Source of the DNA: Streptomyces sp. NBC_00247
GTDB lineage: Bacteria; Actinomycetota; Actinomycetes; Streptomycetales; Streptomycetaceae
Assembly (NCBI RefSeq): GCF_036188265.1
Contig: NZ_CP108093.1
Span: 4,918,001-4,982,000, forward strand
Direction: 5' to 3'
DNA: 64,000 nucleotides
Shown one piece after another: positions 1 through 7,537 of the stretch. The position numbers were made by a program, and so were the translations under genes. The notes beneath the pieces are model-generated. The model worked only from the letters and a program-made list of their open reading frames with translations, was not told the origin of the DNA and ran no database searches. Each line of letters opens with the position of its first letter. The first letter of the stretch is position 1.

Positions 1-223
1 ACACGCTCAGGTGCTCGACGGTGGGCTCCATCAGTTCCTCGACGGAGACGCCGTACGCGGCGGCCAGCCGCAGGGCCGAATTCAGGTCAGGCTGAGACTG
101 GCCGTTGAGAATCCGGTGGCAGGACGATTCGGCGATTCCGGTCCTGCGGTGGATCGCGTGCTTGGTCGTGTCGCCGTGCTCGGCTGCGATCTGCCGGAGC
201 TTGTCGATGCGCAGTCGGTACAT
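1..223 (-). CDS. Partial helix-turn-helix regulator of the integrated element
   Basis: The visible part is 74 codons from ATG at 223, running off the left edge. It begins MYRLRIDKL and continues with a Cro/C1-type helix-turn-helix (residues about 15-65, with TGIAESSCHRILNGQSQPD as the turn and recognition helix). The same layout (intolerant helix, recognition helix, then GVSVEELM) occurs in the divergent gene at 459, so the two look like a repressor/Cro-type pair facing each other across an operator region. Whether this is the repressor or the antirepressor-side partner cannot be told from sequence. The C-terminal part is not visible. Confidence 0.75.
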   Translation of the reverse strand, partial: MYRLRIDKLRQIAAEHGDTTKHAIHRRTGIAESSCHRILNGQSQPDLNSALRLAAAYGVSVEELMEPTVEHLSV

Positions 224-257
224 GGCTGTCCCCTTCCTTGCTGGTGGCGGGGTGTTC

Positions 258-273
258 CTCCCTGACGAGGGAG
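258..273. promoter_or_regulatory. Operator copy 1, CTCCCT-N4-AGGGAG palindrome
   Basis: Perfect 6-4-6 inverted repeat CTCCCTGACGAGGGAG in the divergent region between the two helix-turn-helix genes, about 35 bp upstream of the leftward start. It is one of three perfect copies (also 292-307 and 428-443). The number and placement match phage repressor operators; the binding protein is inferred, not shown. Confidence 0.7.
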
Positions 274-287
274 ACTCTGCCATGAAA

Positions 288-323
288 CTCCCTCCCTAGC
301 AAGGGAGCTTGCGAGGGAGGGAG
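288..323. promoter_or_regulatory. Operator copy 2 inside a larger 10-bp-arm dyad
   Basis: Contains the perfect 6-4-6 palindrome CTCCCTAGCAAGGGAG at 292-307. This is nested in a wider inverted repeat with arms CTCCCTCCCT (288-297) and AGGGAGGGAG (314-323). The extra half-sites suggest cooperative or overlapping binding of more than one regulator dimer. Confidence 0.65.
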
Positions 324-427
324 TAGTCAATTTGTGTACAAACTTATGTTCGAATTGCTCGACACGCTGTAGAGATGCCGATCGGTGGCCTGACCTGCAC
401 TCTTGCTAGGGAGGGATTTGCTCGCTA

Positions 428-443
428 CTCCCTATGTAGGGAG
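428..443. promoter_or_regulatory. Operator copy 3 overlapping the rightward ribosome-binding region
   Basis: Perfect palindrome CTCCCTATGTAGGGAG. Its right half is part of the only SD-like sequence (GGGAGGT, 439-445) before the ATG at 459. A half-site AGGGAG lies at 408-413. A protein bound here would block the rightward promoter or transcript start, consistent with autoregulation of the gene at 459. Confidence 0.65.
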
Positions 444-458
444 GTACAGTCACGTCCC

Positions 459-914
459 ATGACTGAAGCCCCCACGCGCGCCCAACGATTCGCAAGAATC
501 GTGGCTCCTGCGGCGCAGCGCGCCGGCTACACCGGACACGGCTCCAACGCGCGCCTCGCCGCCGATACCGGCATGTCTGAAAGTAGTACGTCGCGCATGC
601 TGAAGGGACAGGCCGTCCCCGACCTACGGTTCTTCCCGACCATCGCGGAGCGCCTGGACGTCAGCCTGGTCGACCTGCTTGCGGAGATGGGCATCCCGCC
701 CGAGACACTCCGTGCACTGTCCGAAACTGAACCGTCACAGGTAAGGTCGCGGTCTATCTCCTCGTCGCAGGCGGCGGACCGGCTCGGCATCAAGGACCCC
801 ATCGGTCGCGAGATGCTTGCTGCAACCATCGAGCGTCTACAGCGTCTTGAGAAGCAGCAGCACAACGCTGACCGGCCTGGTGACGACCACGGAGGCACGG
901 CAGCACGTATGTAA
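459..914 (+). CDS. Helix-turn-helix transcriptional regulator of the integrated element
   Basis: A 151-residue protein starting MTEAPTRAQRF. An XRE-type helix-turn-helix lies at about residues 25-80 (LAADTGMSESSTSRMLKGQ, then DLRFFPTIAERLDVSLVDLL). The C-terminal half is polar and predicted helical (REMLAATIERLQRLEKQQ) and may dimerise. ATG at 459 is preferred because an upstream in-frame start at 375 would run through operator copy 3. The gene is divergent from the regulator at 1-223 and shares its operators, so it is probably one arm of the element's lysogeny-type switch. It is followed 10 bp later by the membrane protein gene, so the two may be cotranscribed. Confidence 0.8.
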   Translation: MTEAPTRAQRFARIVAPAAQRAGYTGHGSNARLAADTGMSESSTSRMLKGQAVPDLRFFPTIAERLDVSLVDLLAEMGIPPETLRALSETEPSQVRSRSISSSQAADRLGIKDPIGREMLAATIERLQRLEKQQHNADRPGDDHGGTAARM

Positions 915-924
915 CGGGGGCACG

Positions 925-1485
925 ATGAACGACCTGACCGCCGGCACTCGGACTACCACCCTCGTCGCGGCAGTGATCACGACGCTCGGCGCCGCACTCA
1001 TGACTTACGGGATCACCGTCGGCGACACCGCCCGCTGCCTCGGCGGTGTCGGTCTCACCATGCCCGCCCTGACGTTCATCGCGCTCGTTGCCGTCCGCCG
1101 GTGGGTGACCGACACCAGCCGTGAGAGAGCCTCACTTGCGGACGCCCAGCGTGCAGCGGACGCCGAGCGCATGCGGTACGTCGCGGCTCAGGCCGCCCAG
1201 CTCGCAGAAGCTCAACGGCTCCGGCGCGATGTTGCTGCCGAACGTGCCCAGCTCGCCGCCCGGCTCGACGCCGAGCGTGCGGCTATGCAGGATGTGTTCG
1301 AAGAGCAGCGCGCCACTCTCGTGAGCGAGACCATGGAAACCACCGTGCAGATGCTCCGCGACGGCGCCTTCGTCGCGGAGCAGACCGAGGATCACGGGCA
1401 CGCCAAGGTCATGCAGTTCCCTCTCCAGCAAGCTGCCCGGCCTCGTCCTGAGGCAACGCGCGACCGCGGCGCCACCCGCGGATGA
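925..1485 (+). CDS. Small membrane protein with coiled-coil tail
   Basis: A 186-residue protein starting MNDLTAGTRTTT. Two hydrophobic segments (about residues 12-30 and 38-57) are followed by a long Ala/Glu/Arg-rich heptad-like helix (about 64-140, ERASLADAQRAADAERMRYV and onward). GGGGG just before the ATG can serve as SD. Its 3' end overlaps the convergent integrase gene by 77 bp. Similar small membrane/coiled-coil genes next to integrases occur in Streptomyces prophages, but I do not recognise a function. It could affect superinfection or host membrane state; that is speculation. Confidence 0.7.
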   Translation: MNDLTAGTRTTTLVAAVITTLGAALMTYGITVGDTARCLGGVGLTMPALTFIALVAVRRWVTDTSRERASLADAQRAADAERMRYVAAQAAQLAEAQRLRRDVAAERAQLAARLDAERAAMQDVFEEQRATLVSETMETTVQMLRDGAFVAEQTEDHGHAKVMQFPLQQAARPRPEATRDRGATRG

Positions 1486-2950
1486 ACCCGGGCTCGCCGT
1501 AGAACGTGAGCTGGATTCGGCCGGGCTCGATAGCGCGAAGTCCTCGCGCACGTGCCTTCATCAGCCGGATGTTCACCACGGCCCGCAGCACGGCGCGCCG
1601 CTGATCCATGGACATGGCTTCCCAGATTTCGTCCACGTTCGGTTGGCCGATGATCCCGCGCAGCACGGGCGGCACATTCAAGGATTCTGCCGCCTTGCGT
1701 GCCTTCTCGATCTTCGGCCCCAGCTCGTTCTCCAGCACTGCAAGCGACGCGATGGACAGCAGCGGAGTCCCGGCATCAGTCATCGTCGCCGCCGCTGTCC
1801 GCGCCTCGGCCAGCTGCGTCTCCATCTGCTGTTTGCGGACGCGCGCGGCAGCGGCGCGAGACTGGTCTTCGGTCGAAAGGAATGCGGCAGCTGCGGCCTT
1901 CGACTCCAGGAAGGTGATGACTGCCTCTTCGATGTACGCGTCGAGCTTCGTCTCGGCCATCGCCGTATCGAAGCGGTCGGAGCACTGGTACTGGAGAGCC
2001 CCCCTGCTCGGGCAGACACGTAGATGAGGACTGTTCTCGCACTCTCCACACCGCGCAATGCCGGACAGGAGATGCACCGCAGCAAAACTGTCTGCTGTCT
2101 GGCGCTCTGGCGCCGACACGATCTGAAGCACTGCATCAAAGAGGTCGTCAGGGACGATCGCTGGCCAAATGGCCTTACCTACGTCCTTGCCCTGGTAAAC
2201 CCGGCGTCCCTTGTATGCAGGGTTGCGCAGCATCGCAATTAGGTGGTGGGCTTCCCACCGATACCCGGGCATCCGATCGCCAGTCGCGCGGAGTCGTTGC
2301 AGGACTGCGTAACTGGTTTCGCCCGCAGCGATGCGCTTGAAAACGTCAAGCACAATCGGGGCCCGCTCGGGGTGGGCATACTGAGCCACAAGATCACCAG
2401 TGTCGGGGTCGTAGCGGCGCGCATACCCATACGTGATGCGCCCGTGCGGCCGGCCTTTTGTCGCGTTTCGGCGGGCGGTGCGCAGGTTCCGATCGCGAAT
2501 GCCCTCAGCTTCGTCCTCAGCCTGCAATGCATCCTGCGCCGTGAGCTTGCGGTCCGCGCGTTTGCTCAAGTCGTAGACGGCGCCGTTGTAGCAGAGCAGG
2601 ACGCCGGCGTTCATGCATGCGGCGCGGAGCCGTACGTACACGTCGAGGTCTCGGTAGTACCGGGATGCCTCCCAGGCGACGACGATGCGACAGTCGCCGG
2701 CCTCAATGCCCTCGATCATCTCCTCGAATTCCTCCCGCTCGCGTTTCGCGTAGCGAGAGGCCGATCGGCCGACGTCGGCGAACTCGCGCCGGATGGGCCA
2801 GCCTTGTTCGAGGCAGAGTTCGCGGCCTTCGTCGTTCTGGTCCTTGACGCTGCTCCCCTTCTTGGTGGGGTCGTTCGAGTTCCGGCCGTAGAGGTACGCG
2901 TAGAAGGGGCCCGTGTACAGCAGGGCGAGGTGTTCCGGTGCGATCGGCAT
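1409..2950 (-). CDS. int: Large serine recombinase (phage-type integrase)
   Basis: A 513-residue site-specific recombinase of the large serine family, which catalyses attP x attB integration. The N-terminal resolvase domain has the YGRNSND motif with nucleophile Ser25 and the catalytic Arg-rich stretch around residues 62-75 (GRSASRYAKRERE). A recombinase domain follows (about 165-275, RPHGRITYGYARRYD), then a zinc ribbon with Cys301, Cys304, Cys313 and Cys323, and a coiled coil at about 345-420. All parts seem intact. Its start lies only about 40 bp from where comEC sequence resumes, as expected for an int gene next to its attachment site. No convincing SD is seen upstream of the ATG. Confidence 0.93.
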   Translation of the reverse strand: MPIAPEHLALLYTGPFYAYLYGRNSNDPTKKGSSVKDQNDEGRELCLEQGWPIRREFADVGRSASRYAKREREEFEEMIEGIEAGDCRIVVAWEASRYYRDLDVYVRLRAACMNAGVLLCYNGAVYDLSKRADRKLTAQDALQAEDEAEGIRDRNLRTARRNATKGRPHGRITYGYARRYDPDTGDLVAQYAHPERAPIVLDVFKRIAAGETSYAVLQRLRATGDRMPGYRWEAHHLIAMLRNPAYKGRRVYQGKDVGKAIWPAIVPDDLFDAVLQIVSAPERQTADSFAAVHLLSGIARCGECENSPHLRVCPSRGALQYQCSDRFDTAMAETKLDAYIEEAVITFLESKAAAAAFLSTEDQSRAAAARVRKQQMETQLAEARTAAATMTDAGTPLLSIASLAVLENELGPKIEKARKAAESLNVPPVLRGIIGQPNVDEIWEAMSMDQRRAVLRAVVNIRLMKARARGLRAIEPGRIQLTFYGEPGFIRGWRRGRALPQDEAGQLAGEGTA

Positions 2951-3000
2951 GGGTCGATGCTAGTCCGACCCATCTCCCACAACGAGATTGTCGGGATCGA
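2951..3000. other. Attachment-site junction between the element and comEC
   Basis: Between the integrase start and the first recognisable comEC codons the reading frame changes from element DNA (in-frame TAG at 2961-2963) to the conserved competence-domain motif SGSNLAI at 2988-3011. The recombined half-site (attL or attR) must therefore lie in about 2964-2990. The core dinucleotide cannot be fixed because the other half-site is outside the window. Confidence 0.6.
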
Positions 3001-4628
3001 ATCTCGCGATCTTGATCTTTCTTCTGATCGGCCCTCCGAGTGCCGCCCTGAGCGCCGAACGGCGTGGTCTCGCACCCAGATTGGGGCTGACTCTGCGTGC
3101 GACCGCGCTCACCGGCGGCCTGATCACCCTCGGGTTCGTGATCGTCTGCCGTCCGGAGCCGAGCGTGCTGCGCGCAGCGGCGTGCGGACTCATCACGCTG
3201 CTGGCCATCGGGACCGGCCGACGCAGAACCCTGATCCCCGCGCTGGCGGCGGCAGTTCTGCTGCTGGTGCTGTACGACCCGTGGCTGACCCGGAGCTACG
3301 GTTTCCTGCTCTCCGTCCTCGCGACCGGATCGCTGCTCACCGTCGCGCCGCGCTGGGGAGCGGCTCTGTGCCGGAAAGGGGTGCCGCCCAGGCTCGCCGA
3401 GGTGCTGGCCGCCGCAGCGGCGGCACAAGCCGTCTGCGCGCCCGTCATCGTAGTGCTGGCCTCCCGGGTGAGCCTGGTGGCGATCCCGTGCAACCTGCTC
3501 GCCGAGTTCGCGGTGGCGCCCGCGACGGTCCTCGGTTTCGCCGTGCTCGCCGTGGCGCCGGTGTCGATGCCGGCGGCACAGGCGCTGGCCCGGATCGCGG
3601 GGTGGCCGGTGGAGTGGATCGCGGGCGTCGCCAGAACGGGTGCCGGGCTGCCCGGGGCGGAGGCAGCCTGGCCCGGCGGCTGGGGAGGGGCCGCGCTGCT
3701 CGCCGGGATCACCCTGCTCGTGGTGCTGGGTGTCCGCCGCTCGGTCCGGCACCCCTGGATCTGCTCGGCCGCCGCCTTGCTCCTGGTGCTCGCGGTGTTC
3801 AGACCCGTGCCGTTGACCCGCATGGTGACGGGGTGGCCTCCGCCCGGCTGGGCCTTCGCCATGTGCGACGTCGGGCAGGGCGACGCGCTGGTGCTCGCGG
3901 CCGGGGACGGAGCCGGGGTCGTCGTGGACGCGGGGCCCGAACCGGCACCCGTCGACCGGTGTCTGCGGGAGCTGGGCGTGAGACGGGTACCACTGCTGGT
4001 GCTGACCCACTTCCACGCGGACCATGTGCGCGGGCTGCCCGGCGTGTTCCGGGGCCGGTCGGTGGGGGCGGTCCAGGCGACCGGCCTCGAACAACCGGCG
4101 GAGCAGGCGGCGTTCGTGCGGAGGACCGCAGCCGCGGCGGGAGTGCCGGTCATTCCGGCGGCCGCCGGGGAGCACCGGCACATCGGGGCCCTGGGCTGGC
4201 AGGTCCTGTGGCCGGGAGCGGCGGGGACGAGGGCCGAGGGAGCGGCTACCGGCGTACCGGAGGAGCCGAACGATTCCAGCGTCACCCTGCTGGTCACGGC
4301 GCGGGGCGGCCTGCGGCTGCTCCTCCTGGGCGACCTCGAACCCCCGGCCCAGCAAGGGCTGATACGCGCGCATCCCGAGCTCTCCGCCGTGGACGTCCTC
4401 AAAGTCGCCCACCACGGTTCCCGGTTCCAGGACCCGGGGCTGATGCGCCGGCTGCGACCGAGGCTCGCACTCATCTCCTGCGGCGCCGGGAACCCGTACG
4501 GACACCCGGCCCCGCGCACCGTGGCGGCACTGACGGCGGGAGGCGCGAAGGTCCTGCGTACGGACGCGGACGGGGCGATCGCCGTGAGCGGCGCGGGAGC
4601 GGGACTGCGGGTGGTGGGGCGCCGGTAG
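2988..4628 (+). pseudogene. comEC: comEC, 3' fragment separated from its 5' part by the element
   Basis: About 546 codons of the DNA-uptake channel protein ComEC/Rec2. The fragment begins inside the competence domain at SGSNLAILIF (the family motif HL.AVSG.N) and continues with several membrane helices to about residue 265. The C-terminal metallo-beta-lactamase-like domain follows (CDVGQGDALVL, then THFHADHVRGLPG, then GDLEPPAQQG, then KVAHHGSRF), with its metal-binding histidines present. No normal start or SD is present, and the upstream frame is closed by TAG at 2961. The N-terminal part is presumably on the far side of the element, so comEC would be restored on excision. Expression from the TTG at 2988 is unlikely. 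Confidence 0.85.
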
Positions 4629-4974
4629 AGGCTCAAGAGCCACGTGTGCCGCCGCAGGGGACCGCTGCCGCGTATCGCGTCCGGGTCGGGGTCGCGTCCG
4701 AGGCGTGGTCGTGGTCGGCGTCGTGGTCGGGTCGGCGTCGCGGTCGGGGCGAGGCCGGGGACGGTCCGCAATACGGACCAATCTATGAGAGGTGGCGTCA
4801 ATAAGGATCTTCGGTAGCAGCCTGTGACAGCTCCCTCCATCCCCGCATGAGCGACTCTGTTTGCCTCGAACGCGGCAGGAGTGATCGAATGCATATTCGT
4901 CGGCGGGCCGCTGCTCCGACAGCGACGTACAGACGCAGGGGCCCCAGGTGATCCGATCGCCCCAGGAGTGCAGC
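4629..4974. other. Gap of about 350 bp with degenerate GGTCG-rich repeats
   Basis: No convincing gene. Positions 4675-4760 are a simple, degenerate GGTCGT/GGTCGG run. A small hairpin GGTCCG-CAATA-CGGACC (4763-4779) could end the comEC transcript. The rest probably holds the promoter of the YceI gene. Confidence 0.4.
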
Positions 4975-5859
4975 ATGTTCGGCCGTTTGTTTCGCAGCAA
5001 TGGACAGTCGGGGGCCGCTTCCGGCGGCGCCCTCGCCGGTGTCACCGTGCCGCAGTCCGCGGGCATGATCAGCTGCCGGGTGCTGGACCCGGTCGACCAG
5101 CCCGTGCTGCAGGCCGAGTTCGTCGTCACGGACGCTTCGGGCCGCAGGGTCTTCGGCGGCGACACCGACCCGTACGGGAGGGTCCTCGCCGCGGTCCCGG
5201 CGGGGGAGTACCGCCTGGGTGTCACCTCCGAGGGGTTCACGCCCTTCCACGGTCCGGTCACGGTGACCGAGAACGGGCACGCGAACCTCGGCGACGTACA
5301 GCTCCAACTGGCGCAGCCCCCGCAGCTCCCCACCCCCGGCGACTGGGAGATCGAGCCGACCCACAGTCAGATCGGCTTCGTGGCCCGGCACATCGGCATG
5401 GCGCGCGTCCACGGCAGGTTCAACACCTTCGCCGGTGCCATCCGCATCGCGGAGCACATGGAGGACTCGGCGATGCACGTCATCATCGACGCCGCCTCGA
5501 TCGACACCAACGTCCAGATGCGCGACGACCACCTGCGCTCGGGCGACTTCCTGGACGTCGGCCGTTACCCGACGCTGGAGTTCTACAGCGAACGCTTCGT
5601 GCACCGCGGCGGGACCCGGTGGGCCGTAACCGGCGCGCTCACCCTGCACGGTGTCAGCCGCACGGTGACGCTGGAGACCCAGTACCTCGGTCTCGGCAAC
5701 GGGCTGGAGGGCGAGGCGCGGGCCGCCTGCCGGGCCACCACCGAACTGCACCGCGAAGACTTCACCCTCACCTGGCAGACGATGCTGGCCAAGGGGATCG
5801 CGGTCGTCGGCTCCAGCATCGCCATCGAGATGGACATCCAGATCGTCCAGAAGAACTGA
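4975..5859 (+). CDS. YceI-family protein with N-terminal carboxypeptidase-regulatory-like domain
   Basis: A 294-residue protein from ATG 4975 with a good SD (AGGAG, spacing 6); an upstream GTG at 4948 is not needed. Residues about 28-110 form a beta-sandwich of the carboxypeptidase-regulatory/CnaB type (ISCRVLDPVDQPV, then GRVLAAVPAGEYRLGV). Residues about 115-293 are a YceI domain (WEIEPTHSQIGFVARHIG, FNTFAGAIRI, DVGRYPTLEFYS). YceI proteins are lipocalin-like folds that bind isoprenoid-type lipids. No signal peptide is visible, unlike periplasmic E. coli YceI, so it is probably cytoplasmic. Substrate unknown. Confidence 0.85.
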   Translation: MFGRLFRSNGQSGAASGGALAGVTVPQSAGMISCRVLDPVDQPVLQAEFVVTDASGRRVFGGDTDPYGRVLAAVPAGEYRLGVTSEGFTPFHGPVTVTENGHANLGDVQLQLAQPPQLPTPGDWEIEPTHSQIGFVARHIGMARVHGRFNTFAGAIRIAEHMEDSAMHVIIDAASIDTNVQMRDDHLRSGDFLDVGRYPTLEFYSERFVHRGGTRWAVTGALTLHGVSRTVTLETQYLGLGNGLEGEARAACRATTELHREDFTLTWQTMLAKGIAVVGSSIAIEMDIQIVQKN

Positions 5860-5895
5860 CCCCGGAAAGGCTGCCGGACGGTCGGGACGCTTGGA

Positions 5896-6023
5896 CTCCG
5901 GGGCGCCAGGGCTCTCCGACGGCCGGGCTCCGGGGCGCCAGGGCTCTCCGACGGCCGGGCTCCGGGGCGCCAGGGCTCTCCGACGGCCGGGCACCGGGGC
6001 GCCAGGGCTCTCCGACGGCCGGC
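5896..6023. repeat. Four tandem copies of a 32-bp repeat
   Basis: Unit begins CTCCGGGGCGCCAGGGCTCT and ends CCGACGGCCGGG. Copies start at 5896, 5928, 5960 and 5992; the first three are identical and the fourth has CACC for CTCC. The 32-bp period is not a multiple of three, so it does not encode a repeated peptide. It sits between two convergent genes. Confidence 0.9.
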
Positions 6024-6050
6024 CCCAGGGCTCCCGGGTCGGCAGGGCGC

Positions 6051-6080
6051 CCCGGACGGCAGCGCTCGCTGCCGTCCGGG
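6051..6080. terminator. Bidirectional hairpin terminator
   Basis: Stem CCCGGACGGCAG / CTGCCGTCCGGG, 12 bp, with loop CGCTCG. It lies between the YceI gene and the convergent small gene at 6101-6346. Confidence 0.7.
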
Positions 6081-6100
6081 AGCCGGTCGGCAGCGCCGCC

Positions 6101-6346
6101 TTACGGGGTTTCCCGCCAGCCTTCGTACTCCGCCGCGAACGCGTCGAGGGCGGCGGAGTCGAGCCGCCCGTCCGGGTCTTCCACGACCACGAGCCACTGG
6201 GCGTCCTCGGCGTCGTCCTCACCGGCGAGCGCGTCCCTCAGCAGCTGCGGTTCCTCCCCGACGGCGAAGCGGTCGGGGAGTTCCTCCGCCACCGCCTGTG
6301 CGGCGTCACGGTCGGGCAGCACCAGTACATGTCTCACATCGCTCAC
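6101..6346 (-). CDS. Small acidic protein of unknown function
   Basis: An 81-residue protein, GTG start at 6346 (MSDVRHVLVLPDRDAAQ...). It is rich in Asp/Glu with alternating beta/alpha character (EDAQWLVVVEDPDGRLD) and ends AAEYEGWRETP. No motif that I recognise. It resembles the small alpha/beta cytosolic proteins often found near holA in Streptomyces, but the family name is uncertain. It lies about 107 bp downstream of the hydrolase gene on the same strand and could be cotranscribed. Confidence 0.65.
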   Translation of the reverse strand: MSDVRHVLVLPDRDAAQAVAEELPDRFAVGEEPQLLRDALAGEDDAEDAQWLVVVEDPDGRLDSAALDAFAAEYEGWRETP

Positions 6347-6453
6347 CCGCTCATTCTCACCCGCGTGCGACCCTGGGCCGGACCACGGTGAGCACACGCT
6401 CTCGGACACCCGTTCCGGTCCGGGCCGGAAGTCCGTGGATGCCGTCCGCCGGA

Positions 6454-7188
6454 TCACTCCGTCACGGGCACCCACTCGTCGAGCAGAGCGACGATGTCGC
6501 GCCAAGCCCGCCGTGCGTGCAGCGGGTGGTGGCCGACGCCGGGGAGCACGGCCTGGTCGACCGTCGGATGGTGGAAGGCGTGCAGGGCGCCCCCGTAGAC
6601 CACCAAACGCCAGTCGACGCCCGCAGCCTGCATCTCGGCGGTGAACGCGTCCCGTTGCGCGCTCGGCATGATCGGATCCTCCGACCCGACCCCGGCCCAC
6701 ACGGGGCAGCGGATGCGGGCCGCCTCGCCCGGCCGGCCGGTGGTCAGCCCGTTGACCGTCCCGATTCCGCGCAGGTCCACGCCGTCGCGTCCGAGTTCCA
6801 GCGCGATCGCGCCCCCGGTGCCGTAGCCGATGGCGGCGATCCGGGCCGGATCGGTCCTGGGTTCGGAGCGCAGGACGTCCAGTGCCGCGTGACCGATTCC
6901 CCTCATCCGGTCGGGATCGGCGAGCAGAGGGGTCACGTGGGCGAGCATCTCCTGCGGGTCGGTGAACCAGCGCCCGCCGTTGATGTCGAAGGCCAGCGCC
7001 ACGTAACCGCGCTCGGCGAGGGTGTCGGCGCGGCGGCGCTGGAAGTCGTTCAGCCCCGGTCCCTCGGGCCCGATCAGGACGGCCGGCCGAGGGCCGACGC
7101 CCCCCGGGAGCGCGAGGTGGCCGACCATCGTCAGGCCGTCGGCGGGGTATTCGACCGTGAGGGTCTTCACCGTCGTTCGGTTCGTCAT
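6454..7188 (-). CDS. Dienelactone-hydrolase-like alpha/beta hydrolase, nucleophile replaced
   Basis: A 244-residue protein from ATG 7188 (MTNRTTVKTL). The fold is that of the dienelactone hydrolase family: PAVLIGPEGPGL (oxyanion region), FDINGGRWF, then the elbow AIGYGTGGAIALEL, acid in VGSEDPIMP and histidine in GGALHAFHHP. The family elbow is G-Y-C-x-G-G with Cys as nucleophile; here the codon is GGC (Gly), so Asp and His of the triad are present but the nucleophile is not. It may be a binding protein or use an unusual mechanism. Substrate unknown. Confidence 0.8.
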   Translation of the reverse strand: MTNRTTVKTLTVEYPADGLTMVGHLALPGGVGPRPAVLIGPEGPGLNDFQRRRADTLAERGYVALAFDINGGRWFTDPQEMLAHVTPLLADPDRMRGIGHAALDVLRSEPRTDPARIAAIGYGTGGAIALELGRDGVDLRGIGTVNGLTTGRPGEAARIRCPVWAGVGSEDPIMPSAQRDAFTAEMQAAGVDWRLVVYGGALHAFHHPTVDQAVLPGVGHHPLHARRAWRDIVALLDEWVPVTE

Positions 7189-7283
7189 ACGGCTGGACGG
7201 TAGTAGGGCAGTGGGAGTGGGGGAACACCGTTTGCCCACGGGCAGAACGGTGTTTACCGGGCGGGACCGCGTCCGGATTCCGG

Positions 7284-7325
7284 CGGTGTGCGGTGTGCGG
7301 TGTGCGGTGTGCGGCGTGCGGCGTG
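7284..7325. repeat. Six tandem copies of a 7-bp repeat
   Basis: Four CGGTGTG units followed by two CGGCGTG units, then a GGGTGTGGGTGGGG-type purine-rich tail up to about 7365. Non-coding, in the 349-bp gap between the hydrolase and holA. Confidence 0.85.
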
Positions 7326-7437
7326 CTGTGGGTGGGGTGTGGGTGGGGTGTGGGTGTGGGTGGGCTTCGACGCGCCACCCCGTGAGCCCTCGTGCGTCGC
7401 AGGACGCTCATGCCCGGTCGAGGGCGCGGGTGCGGCT

Positions 7438-7492
7438 CCCCGGCCCCGGCCCCGGCCCCGGCCCCGGCCCCGGGGCCGGGGCCGGGGCCGGG
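7438..7492. repeat. CCCCGG array turning into GGGGCC array (long GC dyad)
   Basis: Six CCCCGG units (7438-7473) run directly into GGGGCC units (7472-7489). Because the two halves are complementary, the tract can fold into a nearly pure G:C hairpin; the G-rich strand could also form quadruplexes. It lies 46 bp before the holA start and would be in the holA leader if transcription begins upstream. Confidence 0.85.
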
Positions 7493-7537
7493 CGGGCCGA
7501 CGGTGGCTGTCGGTGGGGCGTGGGATGCTGGACGGCG

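Noticed and set aside
1409..1485. Frameshift or truncation at the integrase 3' end because of overlap with the membrane protein gene
   Set aside because: Both frames close with their own stops and a short convergent overlap is common in compact phage DNA.
2243..5333. Long open frames antisense or out of frame to the integrase and comEC (hundreds of codons)
   Set aside because: Arg/Pro/Gly-rich translations without motifs, expected from high-GC third positions; the overlapping genes have clear family motifs.
5896..6023. CRISPR array
   Set aside because: The 32-bp units are directly tandem with no spacers between them and no cas genes nearby.
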